Shown here piece after piece: positions 24,122-35,471 of a stretch of 64,000 nt of DNA. The notes under the pieces are model-generated. The model was not told the DNA's origin, did not search any database, and saw only the letters and a list, made by a program, of their open reading frames with translations. Position 1 is the first letter of the stretch. Each line of letters begins with the position of its first letter. The position numbers and the translations under genes were made by a program. The stretch comes from Lepeophtheirus salmonis (Eukaryota; Arthropoda; Copepoda; Siphonostomatoida; Caligidae). The stretch spans positions 500,422-564,421 of the forward strand of contig NC_052142.2 of NCBI RefSeq assembly GCF_016086655.4, written 5' to 3'.

Positions 24122-24515
24122 ATAGCAGACCAACCGTTATTATTTACCCATTATAACACAACAAAGTATTAAAGTCCATGGCAGAATCTTGAGTGAATTA
24201 GGAAAGAAGTTTATATGCATCACAAAGCTTAAACACCATTGTTGTGTACTTGTTTACACTTGATTACTTGTATTCTATTGAAGTTTTTGGTGATTTATAT
24301 AATGCCGGACATGGAGAGTTTCCTGTTTGCTCCTAACAAATATCTGAGGTCTTTTCTGACCTTCAACCGCATAGAGACTTTGTAAATTATATATCTCGAG
24401 GCCCCAATCTGCTCTTCAATGGCTTTCTGGGACAATCCTGCACGGGAGGGGGGGATGTGCGCGATCTCAATCCTCTTCTCCTACTGTGTGCTAATGGTGG
24501 CGAATGGGACATATC
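24122..24515 (-). mobile_element. Deleted mariner-like element, copy 1
   Basis: It shares its whole length with 38892-39285, including AAAGTATTAAAGTCCATGGC near the right-hand coding end. Minus-strand translation near 24470-24300 reads EKRIEIAH, SQKAIEEQIGASRYIIYKVS and LKVRKDLRYLL, a helix-turn-helix of Tc1/mariner transposases. The region after the linker jumps directly to a few C-terminal codons, as in the other copy. Confidence 0.65.
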
Positions 24516-25920
24516 GACAGCTAATTATATCCTCTAATATATATAATTTATTTTAAAATTGATAAATCATGGTTTTTATATATAAACGTAAAAGTGTGTC
24601 CCATAAAAAATATTCACAATTTGACTGATAAAGTTCTTAATTAAAGATAAAATCAATAATTATTCAATATAAAAACAGCAGAAGTTTTATCAAAATTTTT
24701 GTATAATTAAAATTTTACAAAGATTTTATGTTATTTCACAAATATTTAGAACTTCTAAGCATTTATTAAACTTTTTAACATTTATTTCTATGACAGAAAC
24801 TGAAATCAATGTTAATGCATCTACATTTTTTTTTTTTTTGTAATCTTATTAACCGCATGACTTAACACCTTGGGTGGGATTTCTTGTCTATACACCGTTT
24901 GATATCGTAATAACAAAAAAGGTGAAAAAATATTTTAAATTTTTTTCTTTCTTTGAATAACTTAAAATTAATAGATATACGATTATTATTATTTTTCATC
25001 TGTTGATGCTTATGATTTTAAACCCAAGAAACTCTAGAATGAAGTGATAATAATGATTAATAAAGAGCATTTAGAATACACTATTATAAATATAACTTAT
25101 TATACTACAATTACAAAAAATTATTTGAATACCATGTATCTTAAATTTTATAGTATTATATTATTATTCAAAATCATATTAAGATAATAACCAGATTTTT
25201 ATGAATTTTCTTATTTTTGTAAAATATATTTTTTCGTATAAAGGTTAGTAAAACTTTTACATTCATAGAGACTGTATTATTTTTACAGAAGAGCATAAAA
25301 TAGCAATGCTCAATGCAGCAAAAGAAGGTATACTATTCGTTAAAATACTTTAAAAATTCTTTTGTTAATCATCATACCATTCACTATGGGAGGTATTCGG
25401 CGTTTTTCTCTTATCATTCATTCGTAGGTGTTAATTTTATAAAGCGTATATATGAGTGAAGCCTATAACAGGAGGAAATTTTAATTGATTAATTGATACT
25501 TATAAGAAGAAGGAGGTTTGTTGATATTTTCCTTATATTAACACCGTTTGAAATTTAAAAAATTTGTTCTATTAAATATTCGATTCCATAGTACTGACTC
25601 TTGAAGTACAAGTATGATTTAAATAACTTTTTATGAATCTTAAAGTACTTAAAAACATGGCAACTGGCATCCTAATTTCCATTAAAATACGTATCCTACC
25701 CTATGATATTTTCGGGAAACTTGTAATTTTTATCTAAGAGTTTTAGTACCAAGAACTTTTACTAAGGTGCCTTTATATCTAATGGAAAAAGAACATTTTT
25801 TTACTTACAACTTTTTACCTATTGTTATTGAGCACCTGTATTAACAAGAAAATTAATTAGAGTTTGTCTAATCAAAAATAAAGTTGTTGGTTTACTTAAT
25901 ATCTCAGTACCATGTAGCCA
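24516..25920. other. No recognisable gene
   Basis: AT-rich with a T run at 24828-24840. No supported coding or terminal repeats. Confidence 0.4.
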
Positions 25921-25929
25921 GGGTATATA

Positions 25930-26500
25930 TATAATAGCCAATTGTTTTTTCTCCCTTACACTTCAAAAATTGCAATTGGATTTTTGCTAAACTGAACTGA
26001 CAGAGAATGGAAAACACGAGTCTTCGACAAAAACTATAGATGTATCCCATATCTCATTGACTGCATGACCTATTTGTATTAATTTTTCGGTAGAAAGACG
26101 TAAAAGTGTTCCCAAATATGCTTCCTGATACTTGAGGATATTTTGAATTTGGGAATTCGGATATCTTCAATTAACACCTCATCCAGAACATATTCAAATT
26201 CATATTTCACTTCCCCATGAGAAAGTTTAGATGAATCACATGAGAATAAGATCTCAAGAAATCTTACAATTCGCTAAGATATTTTAAAAAAAATCGTTTT
26301 CTTGCCAAATCATAAGTGAGACCTTCCTTATTTATAAGAATACATCGAAAGACTTATTTGGTAAAGTTAATGACATCAAACTACATTTAATTTGATTTGG
26401 ACTGATCTGTCTAACAGTAAATTCTAACACGATTCTCGAAGATCAAAGTTAAATTTTTGACCTCTTTGTCTGAAATGGTAGAAATATATTTTTTGGGAGG
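25930..26500 (-). pseudogene. Putative gag start of an LTR retrotransposon
   Basis: Next to the LTR end at 26530 an ATG opens MPPKKYISTISDKEVKNL, followed by FENRVRIYC and a stop; later pieces such as EGLTYDLARK and VSGSIFGNTF continue in other frames. Position and length suit gag, but I cannot assign a family from sequence alone. It could belong to the same kind of element as the gypsy remnant at 9640-11260. Confidence 0.4.
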
Positions 26501-26523
26501 CATTTTGATTATTCAGGGTCCCC

Positions 26524-26825
26524 AATGTTAAGATCTGAATTTAAAAAAATCAGCTCGTCTTTATTTTCAAAAAAAAGATAATAATAATGTACACAATAAA
26601 ATAAAAGAGGAAATTTATAAAACAGGATCGAATCTCAGCATAACTTTGTTTTAATTATTATATAGTTACTCCATTTAGCTAGGCATGAATTAAAATATAC
26701 TGAAAATGAAGAGTGATGAAAATAATATCTTTTTGATAACAAACAATGAAAAATAAAGTTTAATCCATAATTATCAATAGTGTCCATTCCCATTTAATAA
26801 TTTTTTATAAAAAATATAATTATTT
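26524..26825 (-). mobile_element. Putative LTR (5' LTR of a minus-strand element), outer end unknown
   Basis: Read on the minus strand, an AATAAA is followed about 30 bases later by CAGATCTTAACA, ending in CA, and then by TTGGGGACCCTGA, which looks like a primer-binding site in front of the gag ATG. The other LTR border (TG..) is not identifiable; the segment ends where the giant palindrome begins. Confidence 0.4.
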
Positions 26826-28535
26826 AAATTGTCAGGGTTACCATGTTGATTTTCCGTTTCTTTTTTTTAACATGCCCATTGTTTACAAGATTCTTATTAC
26901 TAATAATTTTCATTATCACATAGAGGAGACACCAGTGCCCTGAAGCAGTCTATACTTATAATAGCCCAGGCTACAGAAAGTCATAACACTTAGTAGATAA
27001 TATATATTTTTTATTTTGATGAGGCCATATTTTATTATAAAGATGGGTTATTAATCAAAAAGAAAGTGATGTGACAGGATTTTTTATTTGATAGTCTCAG
27101 GACTTTTTGTCATGGCGGAGTCTTTTTTTTTCATGAGATATTTGGACTATAAAATTTGAAAATTTTGGATAAAATATTTTTAAGTTACACAAAAATTATA
27201 GTTTTTTGATTGATTTATAAAAATATTTTTTTCATAACTTTTCTTATAAAAGTTAAATGTTTAATTTTTATAAAGTTTTGTTAAATAAATAGAAAATTAA
27301 GAACATAGTCATATTTTATAACCTGGGTTGTCACGGTACCAATATTTTGTACTGATTTTGGTAAGAAAATTAGTTTTAGGTATTTTCATAACATTTGTTA
27401 CTTTTTGGAATTAAAAGGCATTCACAAAGACATTAGCAGAGTTTTTGTTTGAGGTAGGGAGTCTATTGATGAAATTTTCTGTATGAAAGACAACTTTCAA
27501 TCTTGTTGCTCTATATTAAGGATTTTTTTTTTTGAGGACAAGTGTCTAGCTCAGAACTTTGAGGGCTACTTTATCAGCGGTAATAGCGCTGCTAGTACAA
27601 GTCCTAATAATAATTTAATTTAACACGGTTTCAAATCCCTAATTACTCTGGTATAAAGGTCAATAATAACTATACAATGCATTTCAGAATTTCTGAAAAA
27701 AAATTAAAAAACAAAACAAAATTGAGTTCTATCTTAACACAAAGACCAAAAAAAAATGTTAAAAAATGTTTGCCGATAAATAATAACGAATTCATCAATC
27801 TTATTCTGTCATTTTTGAAATATGAAATTGCTTACATTAACGTCAGAATCAACACATTAAAGAAAATTTGAAATAATACACTGCTGACCAAAATTAGATA
27901 GAGAAATGTTTTCAATGTCTTGTGAACTATTTTTTTGTTGAACAATTGAATGATAAACAGTTATTTTTATAATAAATTTGGATAATTTGCAATCGCTTAT
28001 TAATTTTATATCGCACCATGGTGAAATTTATACAAATCAAGGTTAATAGAAATACAAAGTCATATCATAACACGTGTAGGACTTCCACTATTCTTTTTAA
28101 TATTAACGTCATTGGGTATAAGTGGTTGCATGTTATATCAAAATCTTTCTTTCTTGCACAGCAGTCTTTACGATACTGAAAATTCTAGCAAACCCGATTA
28201 CATAATGATTGAAGCTTGTATTTCTATTAACTTTGCTACTAATGAAGTATGTAAATTACAAAGAAAGAAAAGAAATATGGCGTCGTTTTCTGTCTTACAG
28301 GGAAAAATGAAGCGTTCCTAATTTAAACCTTTTTTTATTAAGGCAGAGATTTTCAACAAAGTATAACTTTATTGAGGAGGTTTAACGACAAAGGTTCAAG
28401 AAAATGCATTGTTTATGTTATCAATGTTTTTTTCTTATAATACCACTAACAACATAATATAAATATAAAATAATATCAATTTTTATTGGCCGGAACAATT
28501 TAAAAAATCAACGCAACCTCGAATATTTTTAAAAG
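26826..28535 (+). repeat. Giant inverted repeat, left arm
   Basis: Pairs in inverted orientation with 29780-30385 and 32845-33925. Landmarks: ACACCAGTGCCCT here against AGGGCACTGGTGT near 33810; GAGGACAAGTGTCTAG (27534) against its complement near 33210; ACACTGCTGACCAAAATTAG (27880) against the complement at 32848-32868; ACACGTGTAGGACTTCCAC (28070) against 30235; AAATCAACGCAACCTCGAAT (28505) against 29781-29800. By eye identity is roughly 75-85% with small indels. The outermost 80-100 bases are part of the dispersed hAT-left-end repeat in minus orientation. Confidence 0.88.
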
Positions 28536-29779
28536 TATCGGCGTTAAATTCACATTATATACTATTTATTAATGTACTTATTTTTTTACGTTATATTTTA
28601 TGGACTATAGCCGTACATCTACTAGTTTTGGATTCGATAATCCACAAACTTTTGCTAAGACTTTAGCAGACGTACATACATTGTACATTGTTTTTAATAT
28701 ATATAACGATTTATTCTTTGTAGTTTTTATTTATTTTAACTAACTTTAGTGTTCTTGTTGTTTCCAATAATTGTTATATTTTTCGTTCCATTTCTTTATT
28801 AATTTATATAATTGCTATTGGATTACAATAAATAACTATTATAAAGAGAGATAAAAAAGTTATATTAATAAATGTAAAAGTCCATTGAAAATCGTAGTTC
28901 AATCATTATACTTTGAATGTTTATAAAGCGATTTTTATGAATCAATTTACTAAAATATGTCAATAAAAAAAAGTGAGGCAGAGAAAAATTTACAAAATTC
29001 ATTTCCAATAATGATACATGTGATTTATCTCGCCAATAGACTCCATAGATTGCCTGAATTTTTCCAGAATCTAATCTTCTTATATTCAAGATAAAGAAAG
29101 TTTTAGTGTATTCTGGGGTCAGAAAACATAAATTCCCTTACCTCATGCCCCTATTACTCAACGTTAATAAATTTGGTTAGAAACAATTGAGTATTATGTT
29201 CAGAGATGCAAAAAAGGATATTATAAAAGAGGCCCGGCTTTTTGCAGCTGCTACTTCAATTAGGGAGATTGTTCTATACCTGAATATATGTTTTTATTCA
29301 CCAAAGATGTCATCATTATTATTTTGTTCCTTTTTATCCACACTACGCCATCACAAAAGTAAATCGAGTCCCAAAGTAAACTAGTGTTTTCAAAGATTAA
29401 GGAATAACATGTGGGAAAGTATATATTGCCTTGTCGGGACTACATATAGATTCCGATATTACTTATTTTTCCATGGTCCCAGATAATGAGTACTTGTAAT
29501 CGGATGAAGAAAAGCCTGGAGCATGAGGATTTGGGAAGGAAAGATCTGAGGGACGAGGACTCAGGACCAGAAAACCCAGGAGTATTAGGAATCGAACTTG
29601 ATCTGAAACTGAAACAGTGGACTCAAATACAGCTTTGAATATTGGATCTAATAGATCTTTACACTTCTAAAAAGATTATATTTAGTATTTACTAGTTGTA
29701 ATGAGTAATTATTTATGGAATATTAAGAGAATATATATTGGAAATGCAAAATAATTAATGCAAATAAAAAATTAAGATC
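28536..29779. other. Loop between the palindrome arms
   Basis: About 1.24 kb of unique sequence between the arms. Short open frames (28865-29089 minus, 29187-29384 plus) have no recognisable motif. A purine-rich part at 29500-29620 stands out from the AT-rich surroundings. Confidence 0.55.
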
Positions 29780-30385
29780 TATTCGAGATTGCGTTGATTT
29801 TTAAAATTGTTCTCGCCGATCAAAATTAATACTATTTTAAATCTGTATTTATATTATGTCGTTGGTATTATTACAAGAAAAAAACATTATTAACATAAGC
29901 AATGCATTCTCCTCGACCCTTTGTAGTCGAACTTTCTCAATAAAGTTATACTACGTTGAACATCTCTGGCTTAATAAAGGGTTTACATTAGGGACGCTTC
30001 TTTTTTTTTCCTGTTCGGGAAAAAACGACCCCATATTAATTTTCTACCTTTGGTATTAACATACTTCATTAGTCTCAAGTTTAATAAAAATACAAGGTTA
30101 GACCATTATGTAATTGGGCTTGCTAGAATTTTCAATTTGATGTGTTGTACCGACTGCTGTGTAAGAAAGACAGATTTTGACATAACATGCAACCACTTAT
30201 ACACAATGACGTTAATATTAAAAAGAGTGGTGGAAGTCCTACACGTGTTATGATATAACTTTGTATTTCTATTAACCTTGATTTGTATAAATTTCGTCAT
30301 GGAGCGATATTAAATTGAAAAGCGATGGCCAGTTATTCAAATTTATTATAAGAATAACCGTTTAATCATTCAATTGTTCAACAGA
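29780..30385 (-). repeat. Giant inverted repeat, right arm, inner part
   Basis: Inverted match to about 27945-28535 of the left arm (for example AATTTCGTCATGGAGCGATA against the complement near 28010). It stops after GTTCAACA at about 30383, where a 2.46-kb insertion begins. Confidence 0.85.
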
Positions 30386-30675
30386 AAAGTTATCTAAATA
30401 GCGTTAAGCGATTGGACTTCTTTAAAAGTGCTCATGGTGGTCACGTTAGAGAAAAAAAAATTATGCGCGAATGTATACCTTTGTCATTTGTACTGAAAAA
30501 TAAATTTGGCAAAATCTTTCAACGATTCTGTTTTATTTATAAAAAAAGTTAAGGCACTCTCTATATAAAAACCCTATACAATATCAGTAATAAAAATCTC
30601 TAATTTGTCAATGTTTAAACTTAGATCCAATGTGCTTTGAAGATTATTGATAGCAAATTGACTAAATCCCACAAA

Positions 30676-30890
30676 TTAATTAGGTATTGTTTTCGTGAGA
30701 AAACCCCATCCAGGGATGCGTTCAGTTTCTTTATTATCCGTAGTCTCATCCAATGCTATAAATATATGCTTCCCACTAATTTCTTCTTCTCTTTTTGAAA
30801 GTACAATCTGACTTTCGACCTCCAATGATTCGATAGCAGTATATAGAACAGGAGAAGATCTGCCAGTATACTTCTCCATGAAGTCCCTAG
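30676..30890 (-). pseudogene. hAT transposase fragment
   Basis: MEKYTGRSSPVLYTAIESLE and GKHIFIALDETTDNKE match the segment of the 59454 fragment (IYTGKVIRS.., GKNTFLTLGETTD) and, for the first block, the end of the 18193 ORF. DETTD is the first catalytic region of hAT transposases (known). The frame ends soon after, and the next downstream part is missing. It is preceded on the same strand by a copy of the dispersed repeat (30891-31255), which appears to supply the upstream region and ATG of this gene. Confidence 0.72.
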
Positions 30891-31255
30891 AAATGTAAAT
30901 TATCAGTGATGTAAATTTTTTAACTGCCCGTTTTTGGGAATTGGTTTTCTGAAAAAGGAATTTTCTTTTCCTCAGCCGTTGTCATTATTGTTTGATTCCT
31001 GAGAAGTGAACATCCTTCATTTAATAGATTCAATTATTTTCAAAATCTGATTAAATATTTGTAATTCTAGGAAATGTCCTTATTTATTTCATTCTCCTTT
31101 TCTTCTTTTTTCACAGCTGATTATAGCTGATCTAATGAAAAGTCGTGAACATTATCCCTTCTATCCTACAAAACCTTATTCCAAATTGTCTGGGTTACTA
31201 GCTTAATTTTCCTTTTTTTTAACATACCCATTGTACACAGGATTTTCATCACTAT
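30891..31255 (-). repeat. Dispersed hAT-left-end repeat, minus copy
   Basis: Read on the minus strand it begins TATAGTGATGAAAATCCTGT, runs through GGGTATGTTAAAAAAAAGG and TCTGATTAAATATTTG-like family text, and ends at ATGACAACGGCTGAGGAAAA (31000-30980), encoding MTTAEEKKIPFSENQFPKTG. The coding start is followed by hAT code at 30890-30676. Confidence 0.7.
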
Positions 31256-31267
31256 ACGTTATAGTTG

Positions 31268-31408
31268 TTTAAAATAGGACTTCGTCTATTTAAAGAAAAA
31301 GAAACCGAAAATTAATATGGTAACCCTGATAATTTGAAGAATATTTGAGGAGGAGAGTAGTTTAGCTGATGTGACTAACCATCCAATAAGGATATACATT
31401 TAGAACTG
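31268..31408 (+). repeat. Dispersed repeat, short plus-strand copy
   Basis: AATATGGTAACCCTGATAAT and GAAGAATATTTGAGGAGGAG are family landmarks. It lies head to head with the minus copy ending at 31255. Confidence 0.55.
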
Positions 31409-31417
31409 TAACAAATG

Positions 31418-32070
31418 ATGCGTGGACAAAATGTCACCCGACAAAACGTCGAATGGACAAAAAGTCGAATAGACTAAACGTCGAATAGACCAAACGTCAA
31501 CCAGACAAAACGTCGACTGACAGAAGGTCGACCGTGCAAAATAAATAAAGGGCTACTCCAAATCGTGTTGCAATATATCCCATTCAGACATTTCCTCCCT
31601 GAAACATGCCCAAGCAGCACTATTTCTATATAAACTACCAGTTAGGGGCCCTCCAAATTCCCCTTGTACATGGTAGGGGTGTTTTCAGTCACCGCCGTGT
31701 CCCAAAATAGGATGAAGCCCACTGCCACTATTTTTGCAAACACTAAGAGGCCCTCAATATCCATATGTACCACTCAAATGTTTGAGATGTTTTCGGGGAC
31801 AGCCGGGCCCAAAAAGGAGATGAAACTCACCACCACTATTTAAATTTAGGTAAGGGTTCCTTACGGTTTGTTTATGTAAATATTTCGGGTTGGAAATGTC
31901 TGGAGTGAAATATCATAGAAACAGTTTTTCATGTCTTGAAAGTTAATATTTGCCGGTTGACGTTGTTTACGGTTGACTTTCTGTCGGTGGACGTTTTTTA
32001 AGGTCGACATTCTGTCCAATCGATATTTTGTCGGTCGACATTTTGTCTGTCGAAGTTTTGGCCTACTACC
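31418..32070. mobile_element. Foldback element with tandem-repeat termini
   Basis: The flanks are identical: GTAACAAAT at 31409-31417 and at 32071-32079. Each end is a head-to-tail array of about 15-16-base units, GACAAAACGTCGAATG-like at the left (about 31425-31540) and the inverse, TCGACATTTTGTCTGTCGA-like, at the right (about 31955-32060), so the ends form a long imperfect hairpin. The core has an imperfect tandem duplication of about 110 bases (AGGGGCCCTCC.. near 31645 and AGAGGCCCTC.. near 31748). No protein is encoded. The 9-bp duplication would suit a Mutator-type transposase in trans (family knowledge), though 8-10 bp cannot be separated by eye. Confidence 0.85.
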
Positions 32071-32079
32071 GTAACAAAT

Positions 32080-32844
32080 CTTAAGTGTAATTCTTGTTTG
32101 ATTTTTTTTTCAACAAATTTTATTTCTTTATTACAGCAGTGATTACATAGCCCATAAAGGTTCTTTCTTCTGGTAGAATTTGCAAAAAATATAATTCTTT
32201 ATATCTTGTCGGGACTCATGAACAAGAGGGGCTAGTTTCAATTATCATCATTCTGTCGTACAGTCCTAGCTATTTTTTGTTTTCTTCAGTTCTAGCTAGG
32301 ATTGGAGAATATAAAAAGGAAGAAAATTATGAATTATAGGTCGAACTTATAATAACATGTTCTTACAATAAACTTTTTCCCTTAAAGTTAAAGTATCTTG
32401 GCTCCTTAAAAGCTGTTATTTTGAGTAGCTTAAAGGTCATAGTAGCTTTGTTATTTCAGCTATTATATTTATCATATAAGACCGATAAGAATAATTCTTT
32501 TTAGTTATTTTTATATCAATCCAAAACTACTTGACAATTCTCCATGGATCTCTAAAGGTTGGAACAGCTCTTTTAATACTAAGGAAATGTTGTAAAACAC
32601 CGTAGGCAAGTAATAGATTTAGCATTTGAAGGAATGTAACAAAGGGTTAAACAGCAATTGGTACTTTATCAGTTTGTACTATGTACATTCTGTGGTAGTA
32701 AATAAATATATTTTCATTGCAAAATTTAGTAGCATCAGGCAAAAAATTGATAAGTTTTATGAAAAAATATCGTTCGAAAGATTATTTAAAAATCAATTAT
32801 TTCAATATTCAGAAGACATTGAAGAAATATTAATATAAACTTTG
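32080..32844. other. Rest of the insertion in the palindrome arm
   Basis: No transposon end or domain recognised. The open frame 32626-32838 (70 codons) is Lys/Ile/Phe-rich and has no known motif. Confidence 0.35.
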
Positions 32845-33925
32845 CTCTCTAATTTTGGTCATCAGTGTATTATTTCAAATTTTCATTAATGTGTTGATCA
32901 TGAAGTTATTGTCAGCAATTTAATATATCAAAAATGGCAAATAATATTGATGAATTAGTTATTATTTATTAGCAAAATTTTCATAATATTTGTTCGGTCT
33001 TTGTGTTCAGAATTGATTCAATGTAGGACCATGATCATATGAGAGGACATTTTTTCTGTGAAATTCCGAAATACATTATATAATTATTGTTGAACGGTAT
33101 ACCAGAGTATTTAGGGATATGAAAGGGTGCAAACTAAATTATTAGTGGCACCAGTGTTTGCAGCGCTATTACCGTTGATAATGTAGCCCCTCAAAGTTCT
33201 GAAATAAGGCACTTGTCCTCACAAAAAAAAAATCTCTTTAATATAGAGAGCAACAAGAATGAAAGTTGCTTTTCATAAAGAAAATTTCATCCATAGACTG
33301 CCTATTCCAAACAAAAACTCTGCTGATATCTCTGTAAATACATTTTTACCCCAAAAAGTTACAAATGTTATGAAAAGTACTCTTACTAATTTTCATACCG
33401 AATCTAGTACGAAATATTGGTATCGTGACAACACACGTCATAAAATATAAATATGTTTTTAATTTTCTATTTATTTGAAAAAATTTAATAAAATTAAACA
33501 TTTAACTTTTATAAGAAAAGTCATCAAAAAATATTTTTTTAATCAATCAAAATTGCTGTCTGACTTAAAATATTTTATCGAAAATTGTCAAATTTTATAG
33601 TCAAAATATCTTACGAAAAAAAACGAAGACTTTACTGCGACAAAAAGTCCTGAGAGTGTCAACTAAAAATTCATGTCACAACACTTTGTGTTTGATTGAT
33701 AAGCCATCTTTATAATAAAGTAGGGCCTGATCTAAATAAAAAATATATATTATGTACAAAGTGGTGTGCCTTTTTGTAGCTTGAGCTAATATAAGTATAA
33801 TTTGCTTTTGGGCACTGGTGTTTCTCTATATATGATAATGATATTTATTAGTTATCAAAATCCTATAAACAATGGGCATGTTAAAAATAAGAAAATAAAA
33901 ATCAACATGGTAACCCTGTCAATTT
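32845..33925 (-). repeat. Giant inverted repeat, right arm, outer part
   Basis: Inverted match to about 26826-27900. Both ends of the pairing are readable: CTAATTTTGGTCATCAGTGT at the inner side and CAACATGGTAACCCTGTCAA at the outer side. The outer end overlaps a plus-strand copy of the dispersed repeat that continues to about 34020. Confidence 0.85.
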
Positions 33926-34020
33926 GATTAATATTCATCACGTTTCATTAGATCATTTACAATCAGCAGATTCAAAGGAAAAAAGATATACAATAGGACA
34001 TTTCCTATTCCTTTCGTGTT
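33860..34020 (+). repeat. Dispersed repeat copy at the palindrome border
   Basis: ACAATGGGCATGTTAAAAAT, then ATCAACATGGTAACCCTGTC and CACGTTTCATTAGATCATTT. The part before about 33925 is mirrored at 26826-26910; the part after is not. Confidence 0.6.
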
Positions 34021-35185
34021 TGGAAATTACTTTGGAAGATTAATCTTTATTTTTTGTAAACAAAGTCTCGAAACTCAAATCAGATTTTCTTATATTTCTA
34101 TTTTGCAAATTGATATAGGATCTCAAAATGTCACGCAAGCATAAGTTCAAAAATTTGAGAAACCTTTGTTCAAGATCGAACTAATTATCAAGCATAACTA
34201 GATGATATTTCATGAAACTTCGTAAATACATTTACCTTTAAGACAGTAGTACGCAAACTTTTTGGGCCAATAAAAATTTAAAATTTACTTTAAATAAAAC
34301 CATTTGAATTAACTTCGACTATTAGTTTATTTATTAAGACAGTAAATTTGTATGCATTGTCATATTTTAAAAAGTGAATAAAGAATCATTGAAAGTAAAA
34401 TGATACGTCATATTTGTTGATTGAGGAGGCATAAATACCAACTGCTATTTTTAAGGAAGATAGATAATATCTTAGGGTGTCGACCTTTAATTTCTTATTT
34501 CAGGTTTTTGTACAGAGGGAACCACTATGTAAATATACCTTACGGTGCAAGGTATTTGCCATAAGAATATTTCCTCTTAAAATATGAATGAATGAGATTT
34601 AGACGTCGTTATGTTTATTTTTAGTTTAAATTGATGTCCCTTTGATTTTTTTAAATAAAAGTATGTAATGTTTATTACTACAAAAACATTCAATTGTTAT
34701 TACTTATGAAATAATGATAGCAATATGCCCAAAATTACATTACATACTATCGAAATCTCAGTATGGAATTAGTTCGAACCAGAAACTAAATAGGTGCTAT
34801 AATAAGAAAAATAAAGAAGAGTTGGACCAATTTACCATCGAAATAGAAAGATGAGAACGATGTTCTTCATCTCTTCGTGAACTTTATATCTTGTTTGAAG
34901 ATTATGAAACAGTCTTTATAATGTATTTATTTATAGTACGGACTGAGAATTCATACCTCCAAGTTAAATTATGAGAACCCTAATAAGTGGCTTATTGGCT
35001 CCTTCGACAAATTCCTAGTCCTAGATATACAACTTCGAAGTATTTGAGTACCCTAAGTAAAAATTACTTCAAGGCAAAATTGTTTAAGTCAAAAGTACCG
35101 GCTACGATACCATTTATATCTTATATTATTTGAAGTGATTATATATTTATTCAATTTTTGGAAATACATAATGTTCACTAATTTG
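34021..35185. other. No recognisable gene (3' side of the Pax gene)
   Basis: AT-rich, no supported ORF or repeat. Confidence 0.4.
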
Positions 35186-35190
35186 GAGTA

Positions 35191-35196
35191 TTTATT
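35191..35196 (-). terminator. Candidate polyadenylation signal of the Pax gene
   Basis: AATAAA on the minus strand, about 276 bases after the stop codon; another is at 35146-35151. Position suits a 3' UTR but no cleavage site can be read. Confidence 0.35.
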
Positions 35197-35471
35197 ACTT
35201 TTGAATCAAAGTAATCTTCTATTTCGTTAACTTAAAGAAGAAGATCAACATATCAATTTGTCACATATTGTTAGGATTCCTTTGAATTAATTTGTCACAT
35301 TAGAAATTAATCATTCATATAGATATTATAGTACACTAAAAAATTGAGCACAATCAAGTTGAGTATAACAATTTATACATATTTTTTGATTATGTTACTA
35401 TAAAAAAAATATATATATTCTGACAAATATTAAACGACACGAGGCATAATGTAAATTTAAAGACAATTTAC

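Noticed and set aside
30106..30300. Open frames on both strands at 30050-30300
   Set aside because: They lie in the inner right arm of the palindrome; corresponding left-arm frames do not encode the same protein, so there is no sign of coding conservation.
31420..31545. Regularly repeated 15-16-base units suggesting a CRISPR array
   Set aside because: Units are contiguous with no spacers, and the array is mirrored at the other end of a flanked foldback element in a eukaryotic genome.
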